From Astropecten irregularis (Eukaryota; Echinodermata; Asteroidea; Paxillosida; Astropectinidae), in NCBI GenBank assembly GCA_963971285.1, contig OZ020245.1:17250983-17314982 (forward strand): a DNA stretch of 64,000 nucleotides, in the 5' to 3' direction. The notes under the pieces are model-generated. The model saw nothing but the letters and a program-made list of their open reading frames with translations, was not told the DNA's origin and made no database searches. The number at the start of each line of letters is the position of its first letter. The stretch's first letter is position 1. Of the stretch, positions 25,601 through 30,653 are shown in pieces. Both the position numbers and the translations under genes were made by a program.

Positions 25601-26211
25601 CCAAGGGTTACGATCATCGCAACCAAATTCAGACCAAAGAGTTTATAAATATACGATAATCGCAACTAACTTGGTCATTACTCACCACTGATGGAAACAC
25701 ATGAGTGATCCTTCGCAACGTGCGATTCATAGTCCACGTCACTCACTCCCTCAAGTGGAAGCGTCGTGCAGACCCCATTCAGTCCATATCGGCAAACAAA
25801 CGAACCCCCTTCCTTAGTGCAGTGGTACTCCCTCAAATGCAGGCAGAAGTCGGCCGGGTTCTTAAACGTCAATGCACAGAATCTACACGATTTCCAGTTG
25901 GGCGTCTGGCCCGGGTTAGACTTAGAGGTCGAAGAAGAGGAGTTTGCAAATGTTGATGTGTAATTTGTCCTGGTTTTACCGGGTAGGCCTAACCCCAGGT
26001 CCGAACTGGAGCCCGTTTTGTGGTAATGTGACCGGGTCTTACCGCTGGTTCCACCGGATGAACCAAGTCCCGTCCTTGCTTTCGAACTTGCAACTGCAGA
26101 TAACGGTCTGGTACTAACGTTAGCACTGCTGTGATGTTGATGTGCATGGTGAGTGTTATTGGAGGTGGCCTTCGAATGGAACGACTGCGAGCAATTTTCC
26201 ACACCACTCAT
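4577..26211 (-). CDS. VPS54: VPS54, GARP complex subunit, 25 coding exons
   Basis: VPS54 joins VPS51, VPS52 and VPS53 in GARP, which tethers endosome-derived vesicles to the trans-Golgi network through SNARE contacts. The 25 exons join in continuous phase to 3264 nt (1087 residues; human is about 977). The extra length is an N-terminal Ser/Gly/His-rich leader with two zinc-binding units (Cys109, Cys112, His125, His130; Cys140, Cys148, His164, His169). Then come DQHKWTIYCSQVSLPAVLND, the Vps54 N-terminal helical block (about 350-560, LSHYLDIVEVQIAQQIS), a divergent linker (about 613-690) and the C-terminal Vps54 domain (about 730-1087; DGFLERL, RFHEERKTKL, ERWKQAEVPAEFQDL, APVPSACF). Exons 3-25 and most of exon 2 are unmistakable. 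The ATG is inferred. Introns over 300 bases hold only the repeats listed separately or nothing recognised. Confidence 0.96.
4680..5246 (-). other. VPS54 intron 24
   Basis: 567 bp. Contains a 50-base A-rich run on plus (pyrimidine tract on the transcript strand) beside the exon 25 acceptor. Otherwise nothing recognised. Confidence 0.6.
5247..5449 (-). CDS. VPS54: VPS54 coding exon 24
   Basis: Encodes WEVKAPVPSACFREVCKRVR, Leu-His-Glu-Ala-Ile and ending Asn-Asp-Gly-Gly-Pro-Lys-His-Gly, matching 'YEVKAPVPSACFRNICKQM...NDGGPQNG'. Confidence 0.97.
6421..6501 (-). CDS. VPS54: VPS54 coding exon 23
   Basis: Encodes DYGDHVQEISNKLVNIMDNT, matching 'DYHDHIAEISAKLVAIMDSLF'. Isolated by 2.46 kb of intron on its 5' side. 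27 codons, phase 0. Confidence 0.96.
6502..8963 (-). other. VPS54 intron 22
   Basis: The longest VPS54 intron after intron 4. Holds a G/C-run repeat at 7326-7475 ('gcgtagatcccgggg' to 'caaccccccaggtcc') resembling the interior of the hAT-like MITEs. The rest is AT-rich without a recognisable gene. Confidence 0.5.
8964..9085 (-). CDS. VPS54: VPS54 coding exon 22
   Basis: Encodes ALTSRCLQLVLIFIPIVKDF and Arg-Leu-Pro-Pro-Lys, matching 'ALSSRCLQLIVHYIPVIRAHFEARLPPK'. Confidence 0.96.
9190..9620. repeat. Tandem copies of the 115-bp repeat family
   Basis: Three to four units of the same type as 905-1520 ('gaaacaagactgaaggtctc', 'ggtgtggagaaaccagtc'), more diverged, inside VPS54 intron 21. Confidence 0.8.
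9809..9896 (-). CDS. VPS54: VPS54 coding exon 21
   Basis: Encodes MFNSRSCQLILGAGALQVVG and LKTITTKNL, essentially identical to human 'YFNSRSCQLVLGAGALQVVGLKTITTKNL'. Confidence 0.98.
10005..10197 (+). mobile_element. TTAA MITE family A, right half
   Basis: From the GATCTTTTTAAAAGATT centre to GATACTACCT followed by TTAA. The left half is missing. Confidence 0.75.
10325..10430 (-). CDS. VPS54: VPS54 coding exon 20
   Basis: Encodes TVLLLLKMVAEYCQCAIDIP and Ser-Val-Thr-Ser-Asp-Ile-Leu-Thr-Arg-Leu, matching 'TVLLLIRIILEYCQCVDNIPSVTTDMLTRL'. GTAATT donor. Confidence 0.97.
10556..10832. mobile_element. hAT-like MITE, 8-bp duplication with one mismatch
   Basis: Ends CAGCGGTGTATCTAGG and CCAGATTACGCCACTG, flanked by GCAGGGAG and GCAGTGAG (7 of 8 match). 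Shares its interior ('gccaagcgctaaaattgc') with 28806-29056. In VPS54 intron 19, directly upstream of exon 20 on the transcript. Confidence 0.8.
11155..11218 (-). CDS. VPS54: VPS54 coding exon 19
   Basis: Encodes Gly-Glu-Arg-Lys-Pro-Leu-Glu-Leu-Val-Glu and QRYSVVG, matching 'ERKPAEVLIVEGQQYAVVG'. GTGAGT donor, phase 2. Confidence 0.94.
11425..11790 (-). mobile_element. Diverged MITE related to family A
   Basis: Shares the order of family A in reverse ('cacagatttacctgtaactt', 'tgcgcctgaaatggtgtat') but its terminal repeats are eroded. Lies in VPS54 intron 18. Confidence 0.5.
11914..11952 (-). CDS. VPS54: VPS54 coding exon 18 (39 nt microexon)
   Basis: Encodes Gly-Glu-Ile-Ser-Leu-Thr-Leu-Leu-Val-Asn-Ala-Asp-Lys, in the weakly conserved 'DGKIALPEKKSGATEER' loop. 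Supported by phase 1 at both ends and clean CAG/GTAGGT sites. Confidence 0.85.
12440..12640 (-). repeat. tRNA-like SINE
   Basis: On the minus strand shows an A-box-like 'tagctcagttggtaag' and a B-box-like 'ggttcaaatcctgctcc', then a shared tail. Related copies at 24095-24345, 37230-37480, 48095-48365 and 50835-51010. Confidence 0.7.
12705..12784 (-). CDS. VPS54: VPS54 coding exon 17
   Basis: Encodes Leu-Ile-Leu-Asp-Ser-Glu-Arg-Trp-Lys and QAEVPAEFQDL, near identical to human. The TTAAG acceptor is chosen over a TAG eight bases downstream because it keeps phase and the 'SLLLDNERW' match. Confidence 0.95.
12940..13140. repeat. Hairpin repeat (CTGCTAGGATCGAAACG family)
   Basis: Internal palindromes 'gacctttatcaaagacctttg' type and 'ctgctaggatcgaaacgtgt', shared with 1740-1930 and 60195-60365. 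In VPS54 intron 16. Confidence 0.65.
13188..13237 (-). CDS. VPS54: VPS54 coding exon 16
   Basis: Encodes ANKFISRFHEERKTKL, matching 'ANRFVNRFHEERKTKL'. 50 nt, phase 2 out. Confidence 0.96.
13683..13814 (-). CDS. VPS54: VPS54 coding exon 15
   Basis: Encodes DGFLERLSSGEFVSLSRAIE and RRSTSLRGGLQNQ, matching 'DGFLEKLNSMEFITLSRLMETF...GRKSTSLLGALQSQ'. 44 codons. Confidence 0.97.
14033..14700. mobile_element. MITE family B copy, split by a nested element
   Basis: Left part 14033-14088 ('ccaatttcatagagctta') and right part 14612-14700 ('gatcaagcaagattaccaat') are contiguous in the uninterrupted copy at 23220-23448. The insertion is listed separately. Confidence 0.8.
14089..14611. mobile_element. 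523-bp element nested in MITE family B
   Basis: Terminal repeats GGGTATGTTCAGACAGC and GCTGTCTGAACGTACCC (near perfect). Flanks are CTT and ATT, consistent with a 3-bp duplication carrying one mutation. The interior has several 'aaaaccgatcngtttta' repeats and no ORF. Confidence 0.8.
14828..14960 (-). CDS. VPS54: VPS54 coding exon 14
   Basis: Encodes Ala-Ser-Asp-Met-Asp-Val-Leu and SLQDLLLFVCDYAHDRCLKL, matching 'VDIMVSEDMKL...NIQELLYSASDICHDRAVKFLMSR'. A 435-bp inverted-repeat element lies in the 5' intron. Confidence 0.92.
15001..15435. mobile_element. 435-bp inverted-repeat element rich in CGTACG
   Basis: Ends GGTTCACGACGTTGTT and its complement at 15419-15435. The interior contains many 'cgtacgt' and 'gtacgtac' palindromes and a CCCCCGTTTTCAGGGGG hairpin. 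Occupies most of VPS54 intron 13. Confidence 0.75.
15522..15745 (-). CDS. VPS54: VPS54 coding exon 13 (divergent linker)
   Basis: Starts ETTSVIKRLVNFAA, continuing the 'RVKATLNIIHSVVLSVL' helix, then about 60 unconserved residues rich in Gly, Asp, Glu and Asn. This is the variable linker between the N- and C-terminal VPS54 domains. Phase 2 out at GTAAGC. Confidence 0.88.
15950..16310. mobile_element. MITE with ~45-bp terminal inverted repeats
   Basis: Left arm 'ttgtcatttgattggaggat' and right arm 'atcctccaatcaaaatcaaa' with a shared 'tatataacacc/tgttatata' edge. In VPS54 intron 12, first of three adjacent elements. Confidence 0.75.
16313..16474. repeat. 162-bp near-perfect palindrome
   Basis: CAAATAATGAATGTT at the left pairs with AACATTCATTATTTG at the right. 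Pairing continues almost to a small centre, CTCGGCTTCGCCTCG. Strong hairpin, no ORF. Confidence 0.9.
16478..16838 (-). mobile_element. TTAA MITE family A, near full length
   Basis: About 360 bp. Left 'tatcacactttggtagcata' and right GATGATACTACCT followed by TTAA. This is the best-preserved reverse copy and contains both halves plus the GATCTTTTAAAAAAT centre. Confidence 0.85.
17026..17122 (-). CDS. VPS54: VPS54 coding exon 12
   Basis: Encodes LADQMRLLNFPQWLQLFQTV, matching 'LADQMRMLNFPQWFDLLKDI', ending Leu-Asn-Arg-Val-Gln. GTCAGT donor. Confidence 0.96.
17228..17680. repeat. 21-bp minisatellite (ctgccttggtgtccctggtca)
   Basis: Runs of a 21-bp unit (CTGCCTTGGTGTCCCTGGTC plus one base) with longer variants carrying 'gtgaatgcccctcttcagct'. 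Because 21 is a multiple of three, both strands show repeat-bearing ORFs that are not genes. In VPS54 intron 11. Confidence 0.85.
17813..17871 (-). CDS. VPS54: VPS54 coding exon 11
   Basis: Encodes TVVQAVSVADNVENDANIG, low similarity to 'CVINKVSQTEEIDTDVVVK'. Correct phases and splice sites. The next intron holds a 21-bp minisatellite. Confidence 0.86.
18088..18195 (-). CDS. VPS54: VPS54 coding exon 10
   Basis: Encodes DKLTAIILGMLRQHRFSFLE and Thr-Tyr-Arg-Glu-Glu, matching 'ERLISLVFGLLKQRKLNFLEIYGEK'. 36 codons, GTTAGG donor. Confidence 0.94.
18448..18571 (-). CDS. VPS54: VPS54 coding exon 9
   Basis: Encodes HLGSQLVELEKLIDKMMTQD and ADLNRPLDEQ, matching 'HLGSQLCELEKLIDKMMIAEF...SDLNRPLED'. 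The acceptor AAAAG is unusual but fixed by homology. Confidence 0.96.
18952..19105. repeat. Satellite tract of CAATACTCAAACCCT units
   Basis: Irregular repeats of CAATACTCAAACCCT, CAATACTCAATACTC and similar, ending 15 bases from the exon 8 donor of VPS54. Confidence 0.85.
19120..19262 (-). CDS. VPS54: VPS54 coding exon 8
   Basis: Encodes LKLMATVHQTQPTIQILLTT and SEFVGALDLI, almost identical to human. The donor GTAAGA is followed after about 15 bases by an AATACTC-type satellite tract. Confidence 0.97.
19689..19788 (-). CDS. VPS54: VPS54 coding exon 7
   Basis: Encodes Glu-Lys-Ile-Asn-Asn-Ile-Asp-Ala and Leu-Arg-Ile-Leu-Lys-Leu, ending YVKVFNK, matching 'KIAQIDKVMCEGSLHILRLALTRNNCVKVYNK'. 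Confidence 0.96.
19930..20116 (+). mobile_element. TTAA MITE family A, right half
   Basis: Starts at 'gaaaagatcaaaattg' and ends GATACTACCT followed by TTAA. In VPS54 intron 6. Confidence 0.75.
20388..20530 (-). CDS. VPS54: VPS54 coding exon 6
   Basis: Encodes LSHYLDIVEVQIAQQISIQS and Ala-Phe-Phe-Ser-Ala-Met, near identical to human. Phase 2 out at GTATGG. Confidence 0.97.
20649..20886 (-). mobile_element. MITE family B, complete copy
   Basis: Left 'tttcagagctgcttaagca' and right 'gcttaagcagttttgtgaaa', about 235 bp. In VPS54 intron 5, which also has a diverged relative at 20970-21165. Confidence 0.75.
21304..21438 (-). CDS. VPS54: VPS54 coding exon 5
   Basis: Encodes IFFRNDFALDNPDTFEAVLP, Trp-Ser-Gln-Phe and SSKLLQEK, matching 'IFMKPDFALDDSLTFNSVLPWSHF...SSKLLQEK'. 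45 codons, phase 0. Confidence 0.96.
21714..21905 (+). mobile_element. TTAA MITE family A, right half, diverged
   Basis: GATCTCAGAGATC centre, then 'gcatttcaggcagaaacat', ending GATAGTACCA with TTAA. A second degraded piece lies at 21525-21660. Confidence 0.6.
22905..23005. repeat. Dispersed ~90-bp repeat, shared with 19496-19590
   Basis: Both copies read 'acggaaatgttctcaaaa', 'gatgtgccg', 'cataaaatttgcatgca' and 'catcagacgttc' in the same order. Class unknown. A G-run follows at 23031-23044. Confidence 0.7.
23220..23448 (+). mobile_element. MITE family B, complete copy
   Basis: GGCCAATTTCATAGAG at the left, CTCTATGAAATTGGC at the right; uninterrupted reference copy for the family. In VPS54 intron 4. 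Confidence 0.8.
23662..23696 (-). CDS. VPS54: VPS54 coding exon 4 (35 nt microexon)
   Basis: Encodes Glu-Arg-Ser-Lys-Ala-Asp-Phe-Glu-Gln-Ile-Pro-Lys, matching human 'DKSRTDLEQVPK'. Only 35 nt with TTTTCAG acceptor and GTAAGT donor; easy to miss. Confidence 0.93.
24095..24345 (-). repeat. tRNA-like SINE
   Basis: On minus: 'tagcttagttggtaagagcg' (A-box-like) and 'gggtcgaatcccactcc' (B-box-like), preceded by a 150-base body shared with 37230-37380. In VPS54 intron 3. Confidence 0.75.
24506..24599 (-). CDS. VPS54: VPS54 coding exon 3
   Basis: Encodes HLKSHKKLDAAVTSPMVDPS then a Lys-rich tail. Low conservation, but good CTAG acceptor and GTAAGG donor, and phase 0 in, phase 1 out join its neighbours. 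A 63-bp tandem duplication lies just upstream of the acceptor. Confidence 0.86.
24622..24747. repeat. 63-bp tandem duplication
   Basis: Two near-identical halves starting GATCATAAATCATCAAAAA and each ending 'ggtaaagcagaataca', 22 bases upstream (in the intron) of the exon 3 acceptor. Confidence 0.85.
24842..25116 (-). CDS. VPS54: VPS54 coding exon 2
   Basis: Begins Asp-Ala-Asp-Lys-Lys-Ser and carries NDQHKWTIYCSQVSLPAVLN and FLTKTWGETFV, matching human 'TDQHRWTVYHSKVNLPAALNDPRLAKRESDFFTKTW'. GTAAGT donor, phase 0. Confidence 0.96.
25524..25623. repeat. 100-bp hairpin MITE
   Basis: Arms GTTGCGATCGTAATCC and the complementary GTTACGATCATCGCAAC, with a GACCTGGCTTAGGTCCC centre. In VPS54 intron 1, 62 bases past the exon 1 donor. 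Confidence 0.75.
25686..26211 (-). CDS. VPS54: VPS54 coding exon 1 (start; double zinc module)
   Basis: Residues 1-175. An in-frame TAA at 26281-26283 bounds the frame upstream, so the ATG at 26211 (Met-Ser-Gly-Val-Glu-Asn-Cys) is the first possible Met without another exon. The reading frame is also open for 23 codons above it without an ATG. The Ser/Gly-rich stretch is followed by CRFCALTF, His-Leu-Arg-Glu-Tyr-His, GSFVCRYGLNGVC and the Gly-Val-Ser-Asp segment with two late histidines. The GTGAGT donor gives phase 1. Confidence 0.85.
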
Positions 26212-26234
26212 GACGTTCAATTCTCTTCTCAAAT

Positions 26235-26270
26235 TCAAATACTCACGAGGGGAACGATGTACCGTAACAT
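26235..26270 (-). promoter_or_regulatory. Upstream ORF in the VPS54 leader
   Basis: An ATG at 26270 opens a short frame that ends with TGA at 26237-26235, 24 bases before the main ATG and in a different frame. If transcribed as part of the leader it could lower VPS54 initiation. The transcription start is unknown, so this is a possibility only. Confidence 0.4.
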
Positions 26271-26283
26271 CTTCTGACACTTA

Positions 26284-28505
26284 CGGATCCAAACTATGCA
26301 CGTTTTGATTTTTTGTTTGCAGTTTTATTGATAAAAACAGAGAAAAACCGGTGGTTCTGCCACAGGGGTTCTCCACGTAGTACAGTCTGTGTGAGTCACC
26401 ATCTTGACACTAATGTGCCTAGAATCCATGCATATCTGGGAGCTATGGGATGATGCTACCCAAAATGCATTGTTCGTAGGCTGTTTACAAGCGTTGTTGT
26501 GTTCAATACGTTCATTCAGCCTCCACTCAGCCGTGTAAAACATACATACCCTTTCTTCATTCAGTAATTGAACGTCTGAATACACGTCTATGATATTTAT
26601 GATCCGAAAAGTCTCCCAGCAGTTTGTACAATCGATGCAACAACAGGTTGACTGCAAATTAGTGGGCGTGGTAAATTTGTGTGCTTGGGAGGGGACACAT
26701 TAGAGATGCATGTAAGTTACAAAAAAGGAAGAACATGACCAACAATTGAATGCATGAAATCAAGAGAGTATTTATTAGAAAAACACACATGAAACTGTGT
26801 TTTCCATTCTTTCAGCTTAATAACAATTAATTAACATAACAAGCCCAATAAATTTATGCACAAAGTGATGCATATTCATAAGCATACTATTTTAGGATGT
26901 CTTTCACACTCGACTCACAGACATACATGTACATTACATTATAAATTTTTAGTGTTTACGCTTGCACAACGTATATTAAAAACAATTAGACACGGTATAA
27001 TATTTCTGTTAACTGAAATCTAGATCTAGGTTACCAAGCCGCGACATGAAATTGACACACATCTTCGACCAAAAAATATGACATTTGAAATTATTCTTAT
27101 ATACCTGCAATATATAGCTTACAGGTAGTATTATTATTTTTTTTTTTACACATCTGCATTGTCAGAGAATTTTAAAATCTTCTTCTTATTTCGGCTTTTA
27201 AAATAAATAACACTCCTGGTCTGACATAACTTTTTTTCTAATACTACCAAAAATATTAATATAAAGTTTATAAACCTATAATTTCATTTAATGCATGACA
27301 TTTGAACAAACTTTTTGCAGTCTCTGCCTGTACATATACCGGTAAATGATATAACAAAGTGGAAGGGATGCGAGACTTGTTTTTACTTGAAGTGAAAAAT
27401 GAGTTATTAAAGGTAATATCATACTTTGGTTTTTGTCAAAGAAATACAGGGAGTCTTGGGCAAAAATATCAAGGAAGATACAGTAACGGTCATCTGTGAA
27501 ATTTCAGTCCCATACGGTGCCCACTTTTTAGAAAACAGTGACTGGTTTCACTCTTTTCTGAATAGATACAGCATTTCAGGCAGAACAATTTGAACGGTAT
27601 GTTTCTACTTCACCATATTTCAACCCTGTAAGTAATAGGTAAATCTGTGAAAATTTCTGTTTCGGTATGCTACCAAAGTATGATACTACCTTAAAATTGA
27701 GAGCCAGAGATACAAGTATCAGAAGATGTCATTTACACGATATTCAAGAAAATGCCGATTTCACTAACGCTTTGCGATTATCGCTAAAGCCCAAATCCAT
27801 TGCTAAACAGAAAATTGCTATGCAAAGTAACAATCGATTTTCCATTTAGCAAAGATTTGGGTGCTAGTGATGATCACAAAGCATTAGTGAAATCGGCCGA
27901 GGTCTCACACAGTTAATTTACAATTAATGCATTATTAGTCTCACCTGAAAATTATATTTGTTTTGCAGTCTTTAACTTTCAGGGACAAACAAATTCGCCA
28001 AATAAGTAATTAATCATTTATATCTATTTAATACTGAGCAAAGAAAGATCTCGATGAGAAGAAAAATTGCAAGGTACCAGCTAAAACAATAATAATCCTA
28101 TTACATATAGGCTGGTAATCATTTATTAAGATTCCTTTTGCCTTATTTATATTTTCATCTTAACATGCACTACGAAATACTACATAAGTAGGTTTGTCAA
28201 TATTACATTTAATGAACATTTTCGGGCTAATCAAAATTTTGGAAAAAAAATAAAAAATTGCCAAGGAATATGTCAAGCTATGAAGAAGAGATGGTTCTTG
28301 GCGCTAATGGGACTGAAAACATTACAAATGTTATATTATCTGTTTATTTATTATTTTTATAATTGAGGGAATTTCTTCATAAGTACTTATACCTATATGG
28401 GGGTTGGAAGGAAATCTACAATACCTTTTGCTTTTTAGTTTGGGAAAAGTAGCGAAACTCAAGCCAAACACATTTTCAAGAAAGCCTCTTCATAAAAAAT
28501 TGAAT
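26284..28505. other. VPS54 5' flank, intergenic
   Basis: Presumed leader and promoter of VPS54 lie just right of 26211; I saw no TATA box. A GTAAGTG donor-like site at 26279-26285 suggests an alternative leader exon is possible. 27405-27695 is a family A MITE; the rest is AT-rich with no gene. Confidence 0.5.
27405..27695 (+). mobile_element. TTAA MITE family A, nearly complete
   Basis: TTAA then AGGTAATATCATACTTTGG at the left and 'gtatgatactacctt' at the right, with a deletion at the centre. About 290 bp, intergenic. Confidence 0.85.
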
Positions 28506-28509
28506 CTAT

Positions 28510-28736
28510 GGCCTTTTACAAAATGAGGCTTGATCATGAGGCTAGACTTGGGATACACTTTGCTACCGCCATTTTGTGGCCTAAATGAAATGAAGGGCTT
28601 GAGATACATGGCGAAGAAGCCGAAGAATGGCTCCAACTTCGCCATGTATCTCAAGTATTTAATTTCATTAGGGAAACAAAATGGCAGTTGCAAAATAAAT
28701 CCAAAGCCTAGCCTCAAGCCTCATTTCGTAAAGGCC
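28510..28736. mobile_element. Long-arm MITE (~110-bp inverted arms)
   Basis: Left arm 'ggccttttacaaaatgaggc' pairs with right arm 'gcctcatttcgtaaaggcc', and the pairing continues through 'gagatacatggcgaag' to the middle. A relative lies at 53173-53341. Confidence 0.85.
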
Positions 28737-28805
28737 CTATATTTTATCTAGATATAATTGTACATGAAAAACTAAGATGGTTGTAAGTTTTGTAACATTC
28801 AGTTT

Positions 28806-29056
28806 CAATGGCATATCGAGGGAAAACATTACCTGTGGCAAGCGCTAAAATTGCGCCCCTAATTCCAACTTTAGATAGAAATGAAAAAAAAATCAGACAA
28901 TTTGAGATTGGAATCTTTCTTTGATTGTTCATTGCATTAGATTTCCAATGTATTTGTTTGCCTTTGCGGTTTTGTTTTGTTTTGCGCCTCCTAAAAAGTG
29001 GAGCCTGGGGCACATGACCCCCTTACGCCCCCTCACCCCTTCCAGATACCCCACTG
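28806..29056. mobile_element. hAT-like MITE, eroded copy
   Basis: Same family as 10556-10832 ('ggcaagcgctaaaattgc', 'aaaaagtggagcctgggg'). Ends CAATGGCATATC and 'gataccccactg'. Flanks TTCAGTTT and TTCGGTAG are only a partial duplication. Confidence 0.7.
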
Positions 29057-29190
29057 TTCGGTAGTTGGCACCTTGTCGGTGTAAATCCTTTTGTCTTTCA
29101 CAGAAAGTTAGCTAAAATGCTTCTGAAACTGAAAAAGTGCTAACTGACAAAAGGGAGGCCCATTGATAGGGCTGGATGGCTAAGATGTTA

Positions 29191-29323
29191 GGCTGTGTCC
29201 CAAATCTCTGGCTGCGGCCGCAAATTACACATGCACGTATGGCAGCCACTAGCCAGTGACTGCAGCCATTTCCATAGACTACTGTGTTATTTGCAGTCGC
29301 AGCCAGAGATTTGGGACACGGCC
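29191..29323. mobile_element. 133-bp hairpin MITE, PIF-like
   Basis: GGCTGTGTCCCAAATCTC at the left pairs with its complement at the right. Flanks TTA and TGA suggest a 3-bp duplication with one change. Confidence 0.75.
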
Positions 29324-30049
29324 TGAGAGTTAATGTAGGGAAGTCAAATGCCAAAGAGGTTTCATAGGAGAAAAGAAGCTTTCAAAAAATCAACCTCACC
29401 AACATAAAAGTCACTATCTGAGTCTCTCAAGAAATAAGAATATAATAGTGAAAAAAATCTTAACTTTTAAAATATATATCATAAGTTTCATCTTCAGAGG
29501 TACAGAATACGGAGAGACCGACATGCATATTTCATAAATATTGATTATGGAGAAATATTTTAATCCTGAAAAAAATGTCTTTAGGAATTCTATGATCTTT
29601 AATGATCCCTCCATTTACATATTAAAAAATAGGTTTGCTTCTACACACATATTACATTATTACATAGATAAACCAATCAAGTTTGAATAAGGTCAAAGGT
29701 CGAGGCTAGGCCCGTGATACAAATCTGACCTCATCCATACCATCACAAGTTTACAAAAGTTCAAGTAAGGTCAGAGCCAAGTGTGCGGCTAGGGCTTATG
29801 GCTCGGTCAATGCATATGTCTGCAATGAAAGAAACAGCCGTAATCGTAGCCGTTATTCAGATCTACAGGTCCTTGTCAGAACGCCACAACTATTATTAAT
29901 ACAATGCTACCACAGACTTGATTGTAGGAACTTCCATTGTGCATAGCATGAAATTTCATTCATGTAATTAAAAGTCAACCCATAAAATCCTGAACAGCAA
30001 AGGAGCCTGGAAGAACTTTCAAAGGTTTTGATTGTTTAGAAACAAAATT
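29324..30049. other. UBR downstream flank, no gene seen
   Basis: AT-rich sequence without a conserved ORF. It may include the UBR 3' UTR, but I could not place a poly(A) signal. Confidence 0.4.
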
Positions 30050-30412
30050 TAAAGGTAATATCATACTTTGGTTTTTGTAAAAGAAATACAGATTCATGGG
30101 CACAAATATCAAGACAGATACAGCAACAGTCATCTGTGAAAATTTCAGTCCCATACGGTGCCCAATTTTCGAGAAAATAGTTAAAAAAAGCCACAGTATT
30201 TCTTAAGTCTTTTCTCTTTTATTTTTGATCTTTTAAAAGATCAAAACGATTTCGTTCATTGTTTTTTACTAATTTCTGGATAAATACACCATTTCAGGCG
30301 AAAAAATTGTAACGGTACGTTTCTACTAGCATCATCTTCATACCCAGAAAGTTATACGTAAATCTGTTAACATTTCTGTTTTGGTCTCTTTCCAAAGTAT
30401 GATACTACCTTT
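30050..30412 (+). mobile_element. TTAA MITE family A, full length
   Basis: About 360 bp: TTAA, AGGTAATATCATACTTTGG, central GATCTTTTAAAAGATC palindrome, and CCAAAGTATGATACTACCT at the end, followed by TTAT. Lies 100 bases past the UBR stop, so probably in its 3' UTR. Confidence 0.9.
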
Positions 30413-30511
30413 ATAATAAGCTCACAAAAGATCAGGGAAAGAGAAAAAGAGGGAGAATATATGAGCTTTATAAGAAAAAAACGAAGGAGTGTAGAAACCT
30501 GTCGCTGAACT

Positions 30512-30653
30512 TTACAGATTCTGCCAGTCGATGGTCAAGAGAGAGTTATTGGCTTCTAGTCTGTGGGCCACCTGGGAGGGGATACTGTGTGACAGCCAGG
30601 TCTCATGCAGGTGACTATAGTGCTCTTGGCTCAGGTGTAGTGGGTTGCCACGT
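30512..30653 (-). CDS. UBR2: UBR coding exon 47 (stop codon)
   Basis: Encodes Arg-Gly-Asn-Pro-Leu-His-Leu and ends with the family-diagnostic Ile-Asp-Trp-Gln-Asn-Leu, then TAA at 30512-30514. I could not place the poly(A) site. A TTAA-flanked MITE follows about 100 bases downstream, so the 3' UTR probably contains it. Confidence 0.96.

Noticed and set aside
26212..26280. A 200-residue VPS54 first exon starting at 26280
   Set aside because: The codon at 26280 is GTG, preceded directly by TAA. The first ATG in frame is at 26211, so the first 23 residues would need another start.
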